This document shows, piece after piece, positions 24,226-36,225 of a stretch of DNA of 64,000 nucleotides. The stretch comes from Coniferiporia sulphurascens (Eukaryota > Basidiomycota > Agaricomycetes > Hymenochaetales > Hymenochaetaceae): contig NBBA01000019.1 in the NCBI GenBank assembly GCA_002794785.1, forward strand, positions 804,181-868,180, in the 5' to 3' direction. Under the pieces are notes generated by a model that did no database searches, had not been told where the DNA came from, and was given only the letters and a program-made list of their open reading frames with translations. The translations under genes and the position numbers were made by a program. The stretch's first letter is position 1; the number at the start of each line of letters is the position of its first letter.

Positions 24226-25712
24226 ATGTACGAGGTGGGTCTCCTGGTTTATAAGTTGTTATGGTCGTCTGGACTTCGGCCACATTGCAGATTGTCAAAG
24301 GTTTCTTTTCTCAAGACGATGGGCTCGACAGCTCCGTTGCTGTAAGAACAGTTCTTGTCGATATTCCATATTTTTCAACTCCCGGAGATGATTGGTTTCC
24401 ATTGCATTTTGATCCTTTCATTCTGCTTGTGGTACAGATACCCGCAAGGTTTGGCCTCATGGATTCTTCCGCTGATCGCTGGAACGTACTGTGCAAGGCA
24501 CTAGAAAAGCTCAACAGAGACGCCCCAGAAGGAGTTACGTATAAGCTGATAATTGCGGGAAGGCATGGTCAAGGATTCCGTACGCAGCCAGTCCTCCTAA
24601 ATTTTACTATTCGTAATGCCATATTGTTTCGGTTTCTCAGATAACTTGGCTAAACTCGTACACGGAACGGAGGTGACTCTTGCAAGCACTACTACGAATT
24701 ATTCACTAAACTCTGTGGCCTTTTTTCTTGTCCCGGAGAAGCCCTGGGACGAGTGTGTTCTCTCTGTAGCACGCCGTGTCTAGTGAAATGATACCTTAAC
24801 ACAACACAGATACTGGTCGTTCCTCGACAGCGATGGCGAGAAAGTTTGGGGACGTGAGTATCACCACCAGCTACCGGATAACTAACTGATCTGATTGAGA
24901 ATTGCCACCCCACCAAGCTGATGCCCTCCTTACTAAGCTAGGAGAAGATCAAGCGCGCGATGTTCAAGCCATGTGGAAGCAGGAGATAGCGGCGGGCATG
25001 CCGCCCCCTGGAAAGCTTTACTGCAGCCCTATGACGCGCGCGCTACAGACATGTCAGCTCACATTCGCTGACATTGTCGATTTTAAAGAAAGAAGACCTA
25101 TGATCTTGGAAGTGCGTCGTAGTTCCTCCTCTGCTCTGTTGATACTTCGTCCGTAAAGTCGTCCCCAGTCAGCTAATCGTGCATTTATGCTGTAATAAAG
25201 AACTGCAGGGAAGTATATGGCTTACACTCGTGCGACAAACGGCGTACATTGTCATATCTTCGTGCCACTTTTCCGGAGTTTACCATTGAAGAAGGCTTCA
25301 CCGAAGAAGATGAGTTGTTTGATCCAAATGAACGCGAAGGGAAAGACCACGTCAAAGAGCGCGCTCGGGCGGTGCTTAACTATATCTTCGAGCAAGATGC
25401 AGAATCAAGTGAGTTCCAAGCCTTTAAATCACTTGAAAACCTCGTTTGTTGATTTAGGCAGTAATATCAATCACCACACATGCCGGGTTTATAAATGGTC
25501 TTGTTCGAGCATCCGGGCATGTTCCCGTCACAATGACAACTGGAGGTGGGCTCTCTGTCCCACTCCGCCGTATCCTCATCGATATCTCAAATTATATGGC
25601 TTATCAACAATAAACGCGGTGCCTGGACGACATGATAGGTGTTCTTCCGATGATAGTGAAGAGGAATAGCGGGCCGGTTAGCCCTAGAAACCAGAGTAGG
25701 TATTGCAATTGA
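24226..25712 (+). CDS. Histidine phosphatase (phosphoglycerate-mutase-like), copy 1
   Basis: Ten exons (24226-24234, 24291-24341, 24438-24579, 24641-24672, 24742-24752, 24810-24853, 24918-25111, 25201-25408, 25462-25545, 25639-25712) close in phase to 282 residues. It belongs to the histidine phosphatase superfamily, branch 1, like yeast Pmu1. The phospho-acceptor site is GRHGQGFHN (catalytic His63), followed by LTKLGEDQA, LYCSPMTRALQTC and NCREVYG, with the second His in ITTHAGF. All key residues are present, so it is probably an active cytosolic phosphatase; the substrate cannot be told. Exon 5 is 11 nt and its use is confirmed by the paralogue. The first exon encodes only M-Y-E; an upstream TAA in frame excludes a longer start. 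Confidence 0.88.
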
Positions 25713-26024
25713 GATTATCACCAGCAGTCTGTTCATTGATGAGCGAACGACCTTTCCCTCGCTCCGCATACCAGTTCTTGGCATACACATGATTTGATGT
25801 GTCGCAAATCGAGTTACAATATGTATATAAGAGGTTCTACACGATACTAGGCTTGTTGAACTGTTTCCGCAATGTGAATGGTCTCTGCGACCGCGTTTAA
25901 GTCAGAAAGGTGGTTTTGTCGATTTCTGAATGCCTTCACTTATGCTCCACTTGTTGCCATTCTGGTCAACTCCGAGTATCGATTAGCACAAATGCACAAA
26001 TAATGAGAAAGCAACTGGGTAGAT
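25713..26024. other. Intergenic spacer between convergent genes
   Basis: Phosphatase 1 and the DUF1996 gene converge here. About 310 bp, AT-rich; nothing recognisable. Confidence 0.4.
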
Positions 26025-27426
26025 CTAGCTAGAGACAGTAGACAATAAAACGCTGGTAGAGTTACTTGAGAATCCGCCAAGATTACTGGCGCTACTCTTG
26101 ATATGAGGAGTGGTCTGATTAGGGCACTGTGCACCTTTAGAAACGGGAATAGGATTGCACCCAGGGAGCGCTTGCAGCGGACCGACGATAGGTTCCTCAA
26201 CTTTTGATGGGATAGAGCAGTTCCCAGCAATGTCGCGCTTGATAGTCGCTACGAAGGGTTGGCATCCTTTATGTAGACCGTTCAACAGTTGAATATAGTA
26301 GAAAGAAGAAATAGTATAGTAAACTATGTCGTACCTTCGACATTCTCAAAAAGGTCACCTGTGCATTCTTTGATGGCAGCTTCAAGGACATCCTGATTCC
26401 AGCCGTTAACGAAGTCCGCATGGAATCCATAGCCGAGTTCATCACCAAACGAAAAGACTGTTCGATAATAAAAACGAAGATTAGAGCAAAGGATAATTAA
26501 ACATCTGCTGACGCACCCCAGTTTTTCTCTCCCGAAGTGAACTCAAACTTTCCGACGTCAAAAATCCATTCGTGGAAGAGTGTAACGAGCTTCAAGTAAG
26601 CCGATTAGATGCTTTGCACATAAACGAAAATAAATGGTTGCGAACCTTAATGGGATGATCTGAAGGACAATCACCCGAGTCAGGTTGGCCATCGACAGGA
26701 TACGCCATGTGCGACTGGTGATCTTCTGAATCAACGTTGTGCCCATCCCAGCACGATGGGAATGTAATTTGCGCGCGTAGGCCATTCTTGCAGTTCGTTT
26801 CCGGAAACTCGTTCGTTTGCGGTGACTGGGAGCCGGGGTCATAGTCCAAACACACAAAGCTAACAGCCTTGTCCGCGGTGTTGGAGTCATTGAAGGATGT
26901 ACGGTAGGGGTTGCCTGCGACCATGCGTAGCCCTGCAGGGAAAGCGGCGATGTCCTTTTGAGTTGGGCCGTCGCGTTGAAGGTCTAAGGGCAGCCTACTA
27001 CGTCAGTCTATGAAAGGTGAGAAAGCGGCCCCGGAACCCACAATATGTGTTGACAAAGCTGATAGGGATGAGGGTGTAGGTGTTGTTTTCGACGTTTCGA
27101 TGATAGAGTTGCGGGGCCCAGTAACTACTGCAGAAGGTATGAATGATGAGATAGTTCCTTGACATGAGATTTGAATAGACCTACCTCATATCGGCCTGAA
27201 CCGGAGCCGTGGTGCAGTTGCTTGCCTGTAAGGTCTCTGTGCTGACGTTCGGGCCGAAGTTACTGGCACCGACGACGGTATGCACGTGCGTCGACACTTC
27301 GCCTGGGTTTATTATAGGGTCCAGACGATCTTGAGTTAGGCTCCCATGGGATAGGATCCAAAATGCGTCCGTTGGCAGTGGCAGGAGGAGAGACACAATC
27401 GCTGCACAGACAATAATATGGGCCAT
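26025..27426 (-). CDS. Secreted DUF1996-domain protein
   Basis: Six exons (27426-27185, 27127-27038, 26997-26646, 26589-26517, 26457-26335, 26266-26025) give about 373 residues. A signal peptide (MAHIIVCAAIVSLLLPLPTDA) is followed by the DUF1996 signature: DPIINPGEVSTHVHTVVGAS, SYWAPQLYHRN, FPAGLRMVAGNP, and the FPSCWDG...DHQSHMAYP block with conserved His and Cys. The domain is widespread in secreted fungal proteins and its activity is unknown to me. The exon 2 donor is taken as GTTCCG at 27037 because it alone keeps phase; a better-looking GTGGGT four bases earlier would shift the frame. The Ser/Thr-rich C-terminus lacks a strong GPI signal. Confidence 0.85.
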
Positions 27427-28138
27427 ATTGGGCTCTATTGTTGCCTTCAGAAGGGTATTTTGGCAGTTATATGTACCCATTCATTTGCACGTAGCATTGC
27501 ATATTGATGTTACTTTCCTTAAATAGTTAAAGCATAAGGACTCGGACGTGGAGTAGCGCAAACGGAATACAAGTACGGACCAAAATCAACTTAAAGCAAA
27601 GTAAATTGACCAGGTACGAAAGTGGGGATTCAAATCGTTGCAAAATCCTCCGTAGGAAGTATCGGGCTCATAGACTTAAACTCAGCGGAGAAAATTTGGT
27701 TTTGAGATGCGGTCTGATTAAACAGCGTTTAGTATTTTGATTCCTAACCGACATCCACTTTTCTGGTTCGGCAAAGGCCCAACCTAATTTCCCGCCGATC
27801 CTCAGGGAGCGTATATCAGCATACATTAGCACATAAGTTTGCCTGAGAGGCATACCCTGTGTTTTACTCCTTTCATTAGTAGGAGGCTACATGATTGCAC
27901 TGGTCACCATCAGAGACGTGGCGTTTGGGCGACGTGTACTGTGACGTGACTAAATCTAGTCACGTTACGAATCCATTTCCCCCTCGATTACTGTGTTTCG
28001 CTGTGTCGGCGCTGTCCTCTCTTTATCGACGTTGTGTCTTTCCCTTGCCGCTGTCTTTCGTCCTCGAGACGCGTTTAATCCATCACTTCCAAGGCCTATC
28101 GCTTTTATTGTTATTGCGAGCCACTAACGATCGCTATC
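27427..28138. other. Divergent promoter region, DUF1996 gene and ArfGAP gene
   Basis: About 710 bp separate the two outward-facing starts. A small palindrome (GTGACTAAATCTAGTCAC) lies at 27946-27963. No gene is seen. Confidence 0.4.
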
Positions 28139-29775
28139 ATGCAAGCTTCAAACGTTACCGGCCTTGCCGCATCGACAACGGTCCCGAAAGAGGAGTCAGA
28201 TAAAGTATTCCAGGTGTTGAAGGCGCAGAAGGCGAATAAAGTAAGTTGCTTTGTTAATCATGCGAGCAAAGCTTTGACTGGTGATATAGATGTGCTTTGA
28301 CTGTCAGTCAAGCAGCCCGACATGGACTAGTGTTTGGTACGGCGTATACATCTGCTATAATTGCTCTAGCGCGCACCGAAATTTGGGTGTACATATCAGT
28401 TTCGTTCGGTGCGTCCCTTTATACTTGCTATAGATCTCCGCTGATTTCTAGGACAGCTCAACAAACCTCGACACCTGGCGAACGGATCACTTGCGAAGAA
28501 TGAAGGTCGGTGGGAATGCCACTGCGACGGACTTCTTCACTCGGCACGGTGGCTCTGCACTTCTTAATGAGTCGGACGCGAAGAAGAAATACACGAGTAA
28601 AGCTGCGGAGCTGTACAGAGAGGAACTGAACAAACGCGTTGAGGCTGACACCGCACAATTTCCTGCCGGTATATACGTTGAAGGGGCAACGGATCTCGTC
28701 CCAGTGACTGCTCCAGCAGAGTCAACGAATGACGACTTCTTTGACTCGTGGGACAAACCCGCCGCCCCGAAGCTGTCTTCCGCTCCCGCCACGGCATCTA
28801 GTCCAGCAACGCTCAATCGCACTATTTCTTCCCCTCCTAATGGATCACGTACGGTCACCTCCGCTTCCCTTCGCTCGTCTTCTACGGCCTCGGCTAAACC
28901 AGTTCGACTCGGACTTGGTGCTGCGCGTCTGAATTCTGCATCCTCCACAGGCTCCGGTGTGACTTCAGGAGGTGCTAAGAAGCTTGGTGGGCTCAAAGCG
29001 ACGAAAGTGGTGCAGCCGATCGACTTCGAGAAGGCCAAACGGGAAGCAGAAGCAGAGGAGGAGCGTATTCGTCAACTGGGTTATGGTCGTAAGCGTGAGG
29101 AAGAAGAAGCTGCATCTGTCCGAGCGAAGGCGGCAGAGGAGAGGGCTGCTGCGGCCAAGGTCCAGGCTAAGGAGCTTGGTGGGCCTGCGAAGGGCGGTCT
29201 CGCACCAGCGGCGCCTGCAGCAGGTAGTTCCAGGCTCGTAGGCCCACAAGGCAACAATCAGGATATGGCACGTCTCGGAATGGGTATGAGACGGCTTGGT
29301 CTCGGCAGTACTGTGGCCACGCCAACGACCCCCTCATCGAGCTCTGCGGCCGCTGATCCGGATGAGCCAACCTACGCCCGCGAACACTTCAGCACACAGA
29401 AGGCAATAAGCTCAGACATGTACTTCGGGCGTGGAGTGCACGATCCAGCACGCAGTGCGGAGACACAGGCTCGCCTACAACAATTCCAAGGCGCTACTGC
29501 AATTTCAAGTGCCGCATACTTCGGACGTGAAGAAGAGGAGGAACGGGGATATGGCGGTGATGGCGTACTCGGTGACGGGAGCCTTGAAGGTATACAGACT
29601 GCGGCACGGGATGCGATTGCACGTGTGATGGCGAATCCTGATGTACAAAACGGAGTGGACAACTTGAGAGCGGGCGCACTAAAGGTTAGATCACAGTTCC
29701 TAATTTCTCGTCAAATGCTCACTTTATTATAACTTTTAGTTATCTGAGTACCTCGCACAAATGGGGGATCGTTGA
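28139..29775 (+). CDS. GLO3: Glo3-type ArfGAP (ADP-ribosylation factor GTPase-activating protein)
   Basis: Four exons (28139-28240, 28290-28408, 28457-29684, 29740-29775) close in phase to 494 residues. The ArfGAP zinc finger is C-x2-C-x16-C-x2-C (CFDC...CYNC, residues about 36-57), followed by [20 protein letters not shown] with the conserved Arg. Near the C-terminus two copies of the Glo3 motif occur, ISSDMYFGR and ISSAAYFGR, which place it with Glo3/ArfGAP2/3 rather than Gcs1. It stimulates GTP hydrolysis on Arf1 at the Golgi and takes part in COPI-coated retrograde transport to the ER. The middle is Ser/Ala-rich with a short charged coiled-coil-like stretch. The last exon adds [11 protein letters not shown]; reading through the last intron instead would give a different short tail. 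Confidence 0.93.
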
Positions 29776-30754
29776 TTTTTATTGCAGGGGGTGGAGGGCC
29801 ATGTCGCTAGTTTGTGCACATCTGCACATGGCATACTGTAAACGTACATTCTAGTTACCATCTATCTTTCGTTTACTGTTGCGTTCGCCCTATAAATTTT
29901 AGGTGGATTATTACTTCTCTAATTAACTTGGGTTACTTTGGATCGTGGGATTCCTATAAGAAGCAGAAGGGTCGGAGCTGTGCTATGAGCGGTGAGTGAA
30001 GTTCCGAAAATATGTACTCTCTTGTCATTTCATATCTGTGGGAGGAATATCTGACCATCCGATAATAGGCTGCTAATTATCTCCAGCTATAGTTGGATTT
30101 CCTGTACTAGGAGCTTCTCGATCCTCTCACGATGCACAGCACACCCTAGGAATCTGATGAAAGGAGAACTTGTGATACTAGGGTTCCGTCTGAGCGCGCA
30201 GACAAGTCAGGAAGTCGGTTATTTCTTTGTTGGTATCGCCCTTCTTTATGTCATCGTCCAACGTCGATTGGATCGAATATCATTTATTTCAAGACCTTGG
30301 GTTTGATGAAGCCCTGGCCTTTCGAAGCGAGTTACATACTTCACTTTATTTTCAATGTTTATCCGCTTCAGTAGGCATCTGGTGGACAGCTCGTGTATAC
30401 TGCACACTGCAAGGCCCAAAATAATCCTGTGCGTCGATGGCGTCCGGTCTCTCTGCTAGAAGGTTTCCGTATTTGATTACGCTGCGCAGCATGTTAAGCA
30501 CTTCTCGTCTGCTGCGGACACATACTAGTCTCAGGCGCCCAGCTGAGATTCGGTATAATGGAAGACGATTGAAAGCTTCTTCAACTCTTCACGACTGTGA
30601 CGGGCTATGCGCACTGGTATCACGGACACAGCTTGGATATCACTTAAGTACTCTCCAAAACTCACGCAGCGGACATACTTGTTTCTGTATCTCAGATACA
30701 CTGAACAACTTCTGTATCCTCCCGTACCACCCTTGATCTTTCTACTAGCTCTCT
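29776..30754. other. Intergenic, about 980 bp
   Basis: Contains the 3' end of the ArfGAP transcript and the promoter of the next gene. No gene is supported. Confidence 0.4.
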
Positions 30755-31141
30755 ATGCGTGTGACCCTTCTTGCTTTAGCCGCTGTATCGGCTTCTGTCC
30801 CCGCAGTGCTCGGTGGCCCACTTGCCTACGGAATTTGCCAGACGGGTAGCGTGTAGATTTCGTTTTATCCATTTGCTACAGGGGGAGCTCATCTCGATCG
30901 ACGGAGTAGGCTGTAACTTTGGTGCGATCACCTGCTACTCGGCTGTGGGTTTGACGTTCGGCACTGTACTGGCTATTACAGCCCCCGCCTCAATCCTGGC
31001 CTGCAACGCTCTACAGGGAACGTGAGTTATCTCTCCATTTTCTTCATCTTGGGCCGACTTTGATATATGGTCTGGCTTGCCGCACCATGATGCAGATGTA
31101 TGGCTACTTGTGCTGCATTGTTATTTGCACCGACGCCGTGA
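30755..31141 (+). CDS. Small secreted Cys-rich protein, 'zygote-specific'-like family
   Basis: Three exons (30755-30845, 30910-31021, 31096-31141) join in phase to 82 residues. A signal peptide (MRVTLLALAAVSASVPAVLG) is followed by a compact region of six cysteines with the pattern GICQTGCN...TCYS...FGTV...ACN...GTCMATCA. This matches a family of very small secreted fungal proteins often labelled zygote-specific by distant similarity to an algal protein; the true function is not known. The acceptor at 30908-30909 was chosen because it alone restores the GICQTGC motif; earlier AGs shift the frame. Mature protein is about 62 residues and hydrophobic, presumably disulphide-bonded outside the cell. 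Confidence 0.8.
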
Positions 31142-31500
31142 GGGTTAGATTACCCTTGGTATTCCGGTCATAATTCCCTCACGATCAACGTGTCTCCTGT
31201 GCCCATGTATACGAACACTCTGTCTTCGCGATACCCTTACCTTTGTATTGTCCGCACCGTATCAGCAGGGCATGCCATTGCAGCCCTTGTGCTTCCTGTA
31301 TTTTTCCCGAATAGTTCATGTTCTATCATCAACATATTTCAAAGTTGTAAATGTCCTTCCCCGTGAATACACTCCAAGTTGACTTCTCATCGCGGCCAAA
31401 TCGTCGTCATACATGCAAATGTTGATATAGCTGGCGGATAAAGTGAAGTTCGCTGGATGTACAGAGTCGACGGAATACAACTTGAACTTATTCTATAAAC
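31142..31500. other. Intergenic spacer between convergent genes
   Basis: About 360 bp, no feature recognised. Confidence 0.4.
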
Positions 31501-33333
31501 TCAGTCGAAATGTAACACCATAACTTTCCCCCACTTCAGCCCAAGGAATATCCTGCCCTGCACGATATCTAGCCAAATCTCAGTAACCTTCGCAAGTTCT
31601 ACCTCAGGGGGGCACACTATTGTACAGACTTGAGGTCCGGTGCTTGACAAATCCTCGATATCACGCGGCATGCCCCCATGCCCACCTTCCTCAGGCACCC
31701 ACGGAAACAGTGCGAGTTTCAACTCAAACTCGACTTCGTCGAAGTTGGGAGTGATATAGGGATGAGCTGGCTCTCGTGCCTCAATCCAAGCCGCGCAGCC
31801 GTGCCCTAGCGCTACCAGCTCGTGCCCGCGCAGGTCGAACGAGTGGCCCACCGGGAATCGCTCCGTCGTGTTTGTGTCCATGTAATCCTGAGCGAATGCC
31901 ATCCGGCGGATCTTCAGCGTCTCTGACCTGCGGATGGAGGGCCGCAATCCGGGAAGTCCGACATAGTAGTGCTGAAGCACGTAGGTCGGATTAAAATCGC
32001 GCCCGAAGGAGGAGGCGAACGCGAGGGCGCTGCAGAGTGGGGGTGGGCGAAAGTCGGACGAGCTTTGGAGAACCGGGGTGAAGTGATGTTGGCACGAGAT
32101 TGCACGTCTGACCTCGTGGAATGGGCCTTGATCGGGAGGCGTATCCACATAAAATGGTCTATGTTTCCGATAAGGCTCGAGCAGTGGAGGGTGTGGAAGC
32201 GGGTATGGAAAAGCGGGCTCCGAGAGCACGAACTGCTCGAGATCGGTCGACGTATAAATATATTGACAGATTTCTCTCCTCGGAATGGCGTCAAACTGCA
32301 ACATAAGATGGCTAAGAGTCGCATCCCAAGTGCAGATGAAAGTATGTGCATTTCTGTAATACTATAGAAGAGTCAGGACCGGTTGACAGTGACAGTAACG
32401 ATAGAGTGAAAGGCACCTCTTTAATCCCAGTATCGATATGCACTGATGCCTTCTTAGACCAATCAGGAATATAGAAGAGCGTGATTGTACCTGTGGGCGA
32501 TCCAGAGTATACAACACAAAGCTTTCTCTGAGCAGTGTTTAGGAAAAACACATTCATCGGCGAGCCGTATGTCGGGAACTTGGCAGCAATCGACATATCC
32601 AGCATTGGCTTGGAATCACAATTGAATCCGGAAAACCTCGCCAGGTACATAGTATGGCCATGCCTGTATTACACTTATGTTACGAACGACTTCGACAAGG
32701 AAATGAAGACTCACTGATTGATATTATGCTCGCTATAAAGAAAATACCAAGCCTCGTCCGCTGGATCTGTGCAGTGTCCCCACGTAATCCAGTCGTGGTG
32801 ATAATTCACAGTAATACGTGGAGCCTCTCCACCATACTTCCATATCTGGAGGAGACCACTAGACAGATGATATCCAAGCTTAACGGCGAAAAAATCTGAG
32901 TTTATAGGTACAATCCAGCGCAAGCGCTGCGTCGGGTGAAACACCCCGTGCATGTAACGTGCAGGTGAGAAATCGAGAAGTTCAGTTTTTCTGGGACGTG
33001 CTTCCGGTGATGACCAATTGCGATGGATGCGGTATGCTCTCAGCGCGCTGCGCTTTAGTTGCTCGGTTGAAAGATTATCAATTTTCGTGAAGTCATACAT
33101 AGGGAGCTGTATCCCGCGTTCTTGCATGCGTCGGATCACCTCCTTCCAGAGTGAGTTGGTACCAGCCAACTCTCTAAAGTAGCGATTGCACTTTGTAGAT
33201 AAGGTGGAATCAGTGGTATACAAGAGAATGGAGGTGACTTATATACCTGACCAACAGTATGAAGACACTCGACGTCTGTCATCACCAGGATGGCTGAAAA
33301 GACGTCGTATGGAGCATTTGAAAACTTCTGCAT
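31501..33333 (-). CDS. F-box-like protein, 534 aa
   Basis: Four exons (33333-33247, 33190-32715, 32663-32417, 32295-31501) close in phase. The N-terminus NAPYDVFSAILVMTDVECLH followed by CNRYFRELAGTNSLWKEVI is the degenerate F-box typical of large Agaricomycete F-box families. The remainder has regularly spaced Trp and hydrophobic stretches (LRWIVPINSDFFAVKLG, LLQIWKYGGE, KLCVVYSGSPTG), suggesting a beta-propeller-like region, but no clean repeat could be defined. The role inferred is a substrate adaptor of an SCF ubiquitin ligase. The start at 33333 is fixed by an upstream in-frame TAA. The last exon is long; a small intron within it cannot be excluded. Confidence 0.75.
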
Positions 33334-34237
33334 TGCTTATCAAAAGCTTGGAAACGTATGCAGGATTTAGCAGCTGAAGGAATGGGTTAGTGAAGGATGC
33401 GGTTCGAGAATTAGTGGCTGGCATTGTCATAAGACACCGTGCTGAAATAATCTTACCAGCCCGGGCCTAAACAAAACCTCCGGAAAGGCGGGCTGCATCG
33501 TGTCTGTAGAAAAGGGCCAGAATCCAAATCGACTTCGACGGAGAATCTTTCGATATGTCATGGATGGGTATCTTGCGGGGTGAATTAAGCACTGGCATCT
33601 CTTACCAGAACCTGTGTCAAACAACATACAATGAAATTCCTTGTCACCAACATCGAGTCATTCATGGTAAGCCGTTTTCATACTATATTGGTAGTGGGCT
33701 ATCAACTACATCACCCTTGCGCATGCATTTTCTCAGCAAACACGATGGGGAAGACGTTCGAAAGCAGTACATCGCGTTCGTGTCAAGCAGTTGGACATGT
33801 CTGGATCTCTTGCGGCATGTGCTTGGGGTTGAAATTGGGCATCAATTTAAATGGCATTAAAATCGGGAAAGCTTTGAGGTATCGACAGTTATCGGAAGAG
33901 CTTGGTGGCTTATGAATCTCCAGCAAGCTTGAAAACTACCTCGACAAAGATCTAATCTAATCTGATTCCAACTCGTAAAACTCGATTTCCCACGGTGTCA
34001 GCTTATAAAAACCCGAACGCAAACTGAATTACTCTATTAGTAGCTTGAAATACTAGTACTTATTCAAAATGTCATGGGCTGTAGTGCTATTGCAGCAGTA
34101 TGTTTGGTCTTCACGCTCCCATGTAAGTTTCAGTTATGGATACATAATACATCGCGCAATCACTCGGGGACAGTAAAATAGTCTACATAATTCATGTACA
34201 AGTGAGCCGATTACCGAATCGCAGTTGGATGTGCGCT
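33334..34237. other. Intergenic, about 900 bp
   Basis: Lies between the start of the F-box gene and the end of pseudokinase 2. Short open frames on the plus strand show no motif. Confidence 0.35.
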
Positions 34238-35809
34238 TCAAGACGCCTCATCGCTCTTCACCTCGCCCTCTGCAAGAATGAATTCTTTAATCTTCTCCAC
34301 CGCCTCGTTTGCGCTCGCCCGTTCAAGGGGCGCGCTTTCCCAGCACTGGCTCACCAATTTCCACTGGCTTTCAGAGAAGCAGCGCAGACGACGGGGTCGA
34401 GCTCCCTTTATAAGGCTTCTGTACACGCCAAGTGTACGCGAAGCACCGCCGGGTCCCCAGGGCTGGTGAACCCGCCCTGTATACACCTTGTGGTTGTATT
34501 GCAATTGAATAGTTAGTACCACGATGGGTTGGATTCCAGCGAAAATATCCTCACTTCATAGAACAGTAGGCCGAAGGCCCACATATCACTCGCCGGAAGG
34601 GGACGTGTGAATGATACGTACTCCACGCCGTCGTCAGCCTTCTGTGGCCCGCTCATGTCTCCCGTCCGCGGGTCTACGCCTTCCAGGCGCCAGTACTCCG
34701 GCGGAGTGAAGGCACTCGTGTAGCCTCTCTCGGAGTCAGCAACGCGGAAGCGCGTATCATACTCCGCGCCGAGGAGGCGTGCTTGCATAAAGTTGCTAAT
34801 GTACGCTTTTATGCGTCCACTTGTGGTGTCCGTGAAAACGTACACGCTTTTCTGTTTCGAAGGAAGCAACCGACATCATTACGACTGAAACTTATAGTCA
34901 TATGTTGGACCTTACGGCTTTGAGGTTTCTGTGGACGACAGGGGTGTCTTGGGAGTGCACTAGAGACGGAATGGGAACAGTTTAAGAAAAATACGTGCTG
35001 CGAATTGCAGCTATCAGCTCACAATAATTCAGTCCGGAAGCGACATCCTGCAGCTGTCAGCGAACGTAAACATCAGACAATGGCAGCCTAAAAAAGGACC
35101 GATATATCACTTACAATCTGAAGTTTGACGACGCTTTCTGTATCCGGGTGCTGTGTAATATATTCCGAAAGCTCGATGAGCGGCATGGGAAAGAGGAGGG
35201 CCGGGAATGGGCTCTCGCGGTATCCTTCCCAGACGACACCAAGGGCTTGTTCTATATTGGCATGGTTGCGGAGGCGATGGAGAACCTCAAGCTCGCTTTG
35301 AAGGAGCTATACACTAAAATTAACGAGGAGAGTATATACGACTATCTTTCGGTCACGAACCTCAGACATAGCCTCGGGCGTCCTGTTACGAGACTCAAAG
35401 GCATCAGGATTGCAGCGTCGAACAAGAACTGTGGAAGACTCCTATTATGATCGGAAGAGACTTTGCTTCAGTACAATCACAATGGGGGGACCCGGTGACG
35501 TTACACGGACCTTCTCATTTTCCAAGTCGACACGAACTGCATACGAGTCGCAGAAGGAGCGCAAGAAAGTCGGCTTCTCCTGAACTTCGGTAAAGTCATT
35601 GACCTTAAACTCGCGGATGTTAATTCCAGCAGCGCAGAGGGCTAGTTGTTAAAGTGCATTAGAGGAATAGAAAGCCGCGGGAAATCGAGAGATGGGCTCT
35701 TTGCGGACCGCATACCTGCGACAACCTGGTCCTTTAGGGCCGCGATTCCTGGCGTATTCTCATCTTTGCGGGGAGCGGAGCCTGAGACAGGGGAATTGCT
35801 TGTGAACAT
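34238..35809 (-). CDS. Protein-kinase-fold protein, predicted pseudokinase (copy 2)
   Basis: Eight exons (35809-35716, 35641-35511, 35441-35361, 35306-35115, 35053-35023, 34959-34916, 34851-34555, 34486-34238) close in phase to 372 residues. Exons 1, 3, 4, 5, 7 and 8 have the same lengths as in copy 1; exon 2 is 15 nt shorter and exon 6 is 6 nt longer. The defects are the same: VVHRNLK (Asn188 for the catalytic Asp), ISNFM for DFG, VLVRRCNP at the VAIK site. The last exon is about 83% identical to copy 1 (68 of 82 residues by eye). Both copies have kept full frames and splice sites, so the Asn substitutions look maintained rather than decayed. The signalling role is unknown. Confidence 0.85.
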
Positions 35810-36225
35810 GGTGGTCAGAGCTGGGGATTTTTGCGACGTGGTGGGGATGATTGTGAGGGATACTAGTTCTTTAGGGTATTTATATGAGGGAGGTCGGCCG
35901 CAGATGGCTTTCGAATATGGCTGTGAAAATCTAGGTGGCGAACGGTTAGAAACGGATTTTTAGGCGGTGCTGAGGCCCGGGGGGTTCCCTGGCCTTGTTC
36001 AAGCCACGAAGACAAGGAGGAGCCAATAAATTTTGAGCCTCAGCCGGATATTGGCCGGATACTCGTATAGATTTTCGATAACGGGGTTCTTCTATAGGGA
36101 CTATTCACAAGACAGACTCGGCTATCGTCTTCAGATCAGGAAACAAGGACAGTTAACCTGAAAGCGTATTATTATGAACAGCACCGCCTCTTCCTTCCGG
36201 AAAATGCTGTGTTAATTTTCAGGTC
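35810..36225 (-). promoter_or_regulatory. Promoter of pseudokinase copy 2
   Basis: Aligns with the region upstream of copy 1, including the TATA box (TATAAATACCC, plus-strand positions about 35874-35884) and the CTTGTCTTCGTGGCTTGAAC block. Similarity fades beyond about 36225. Confidence 0.75.
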
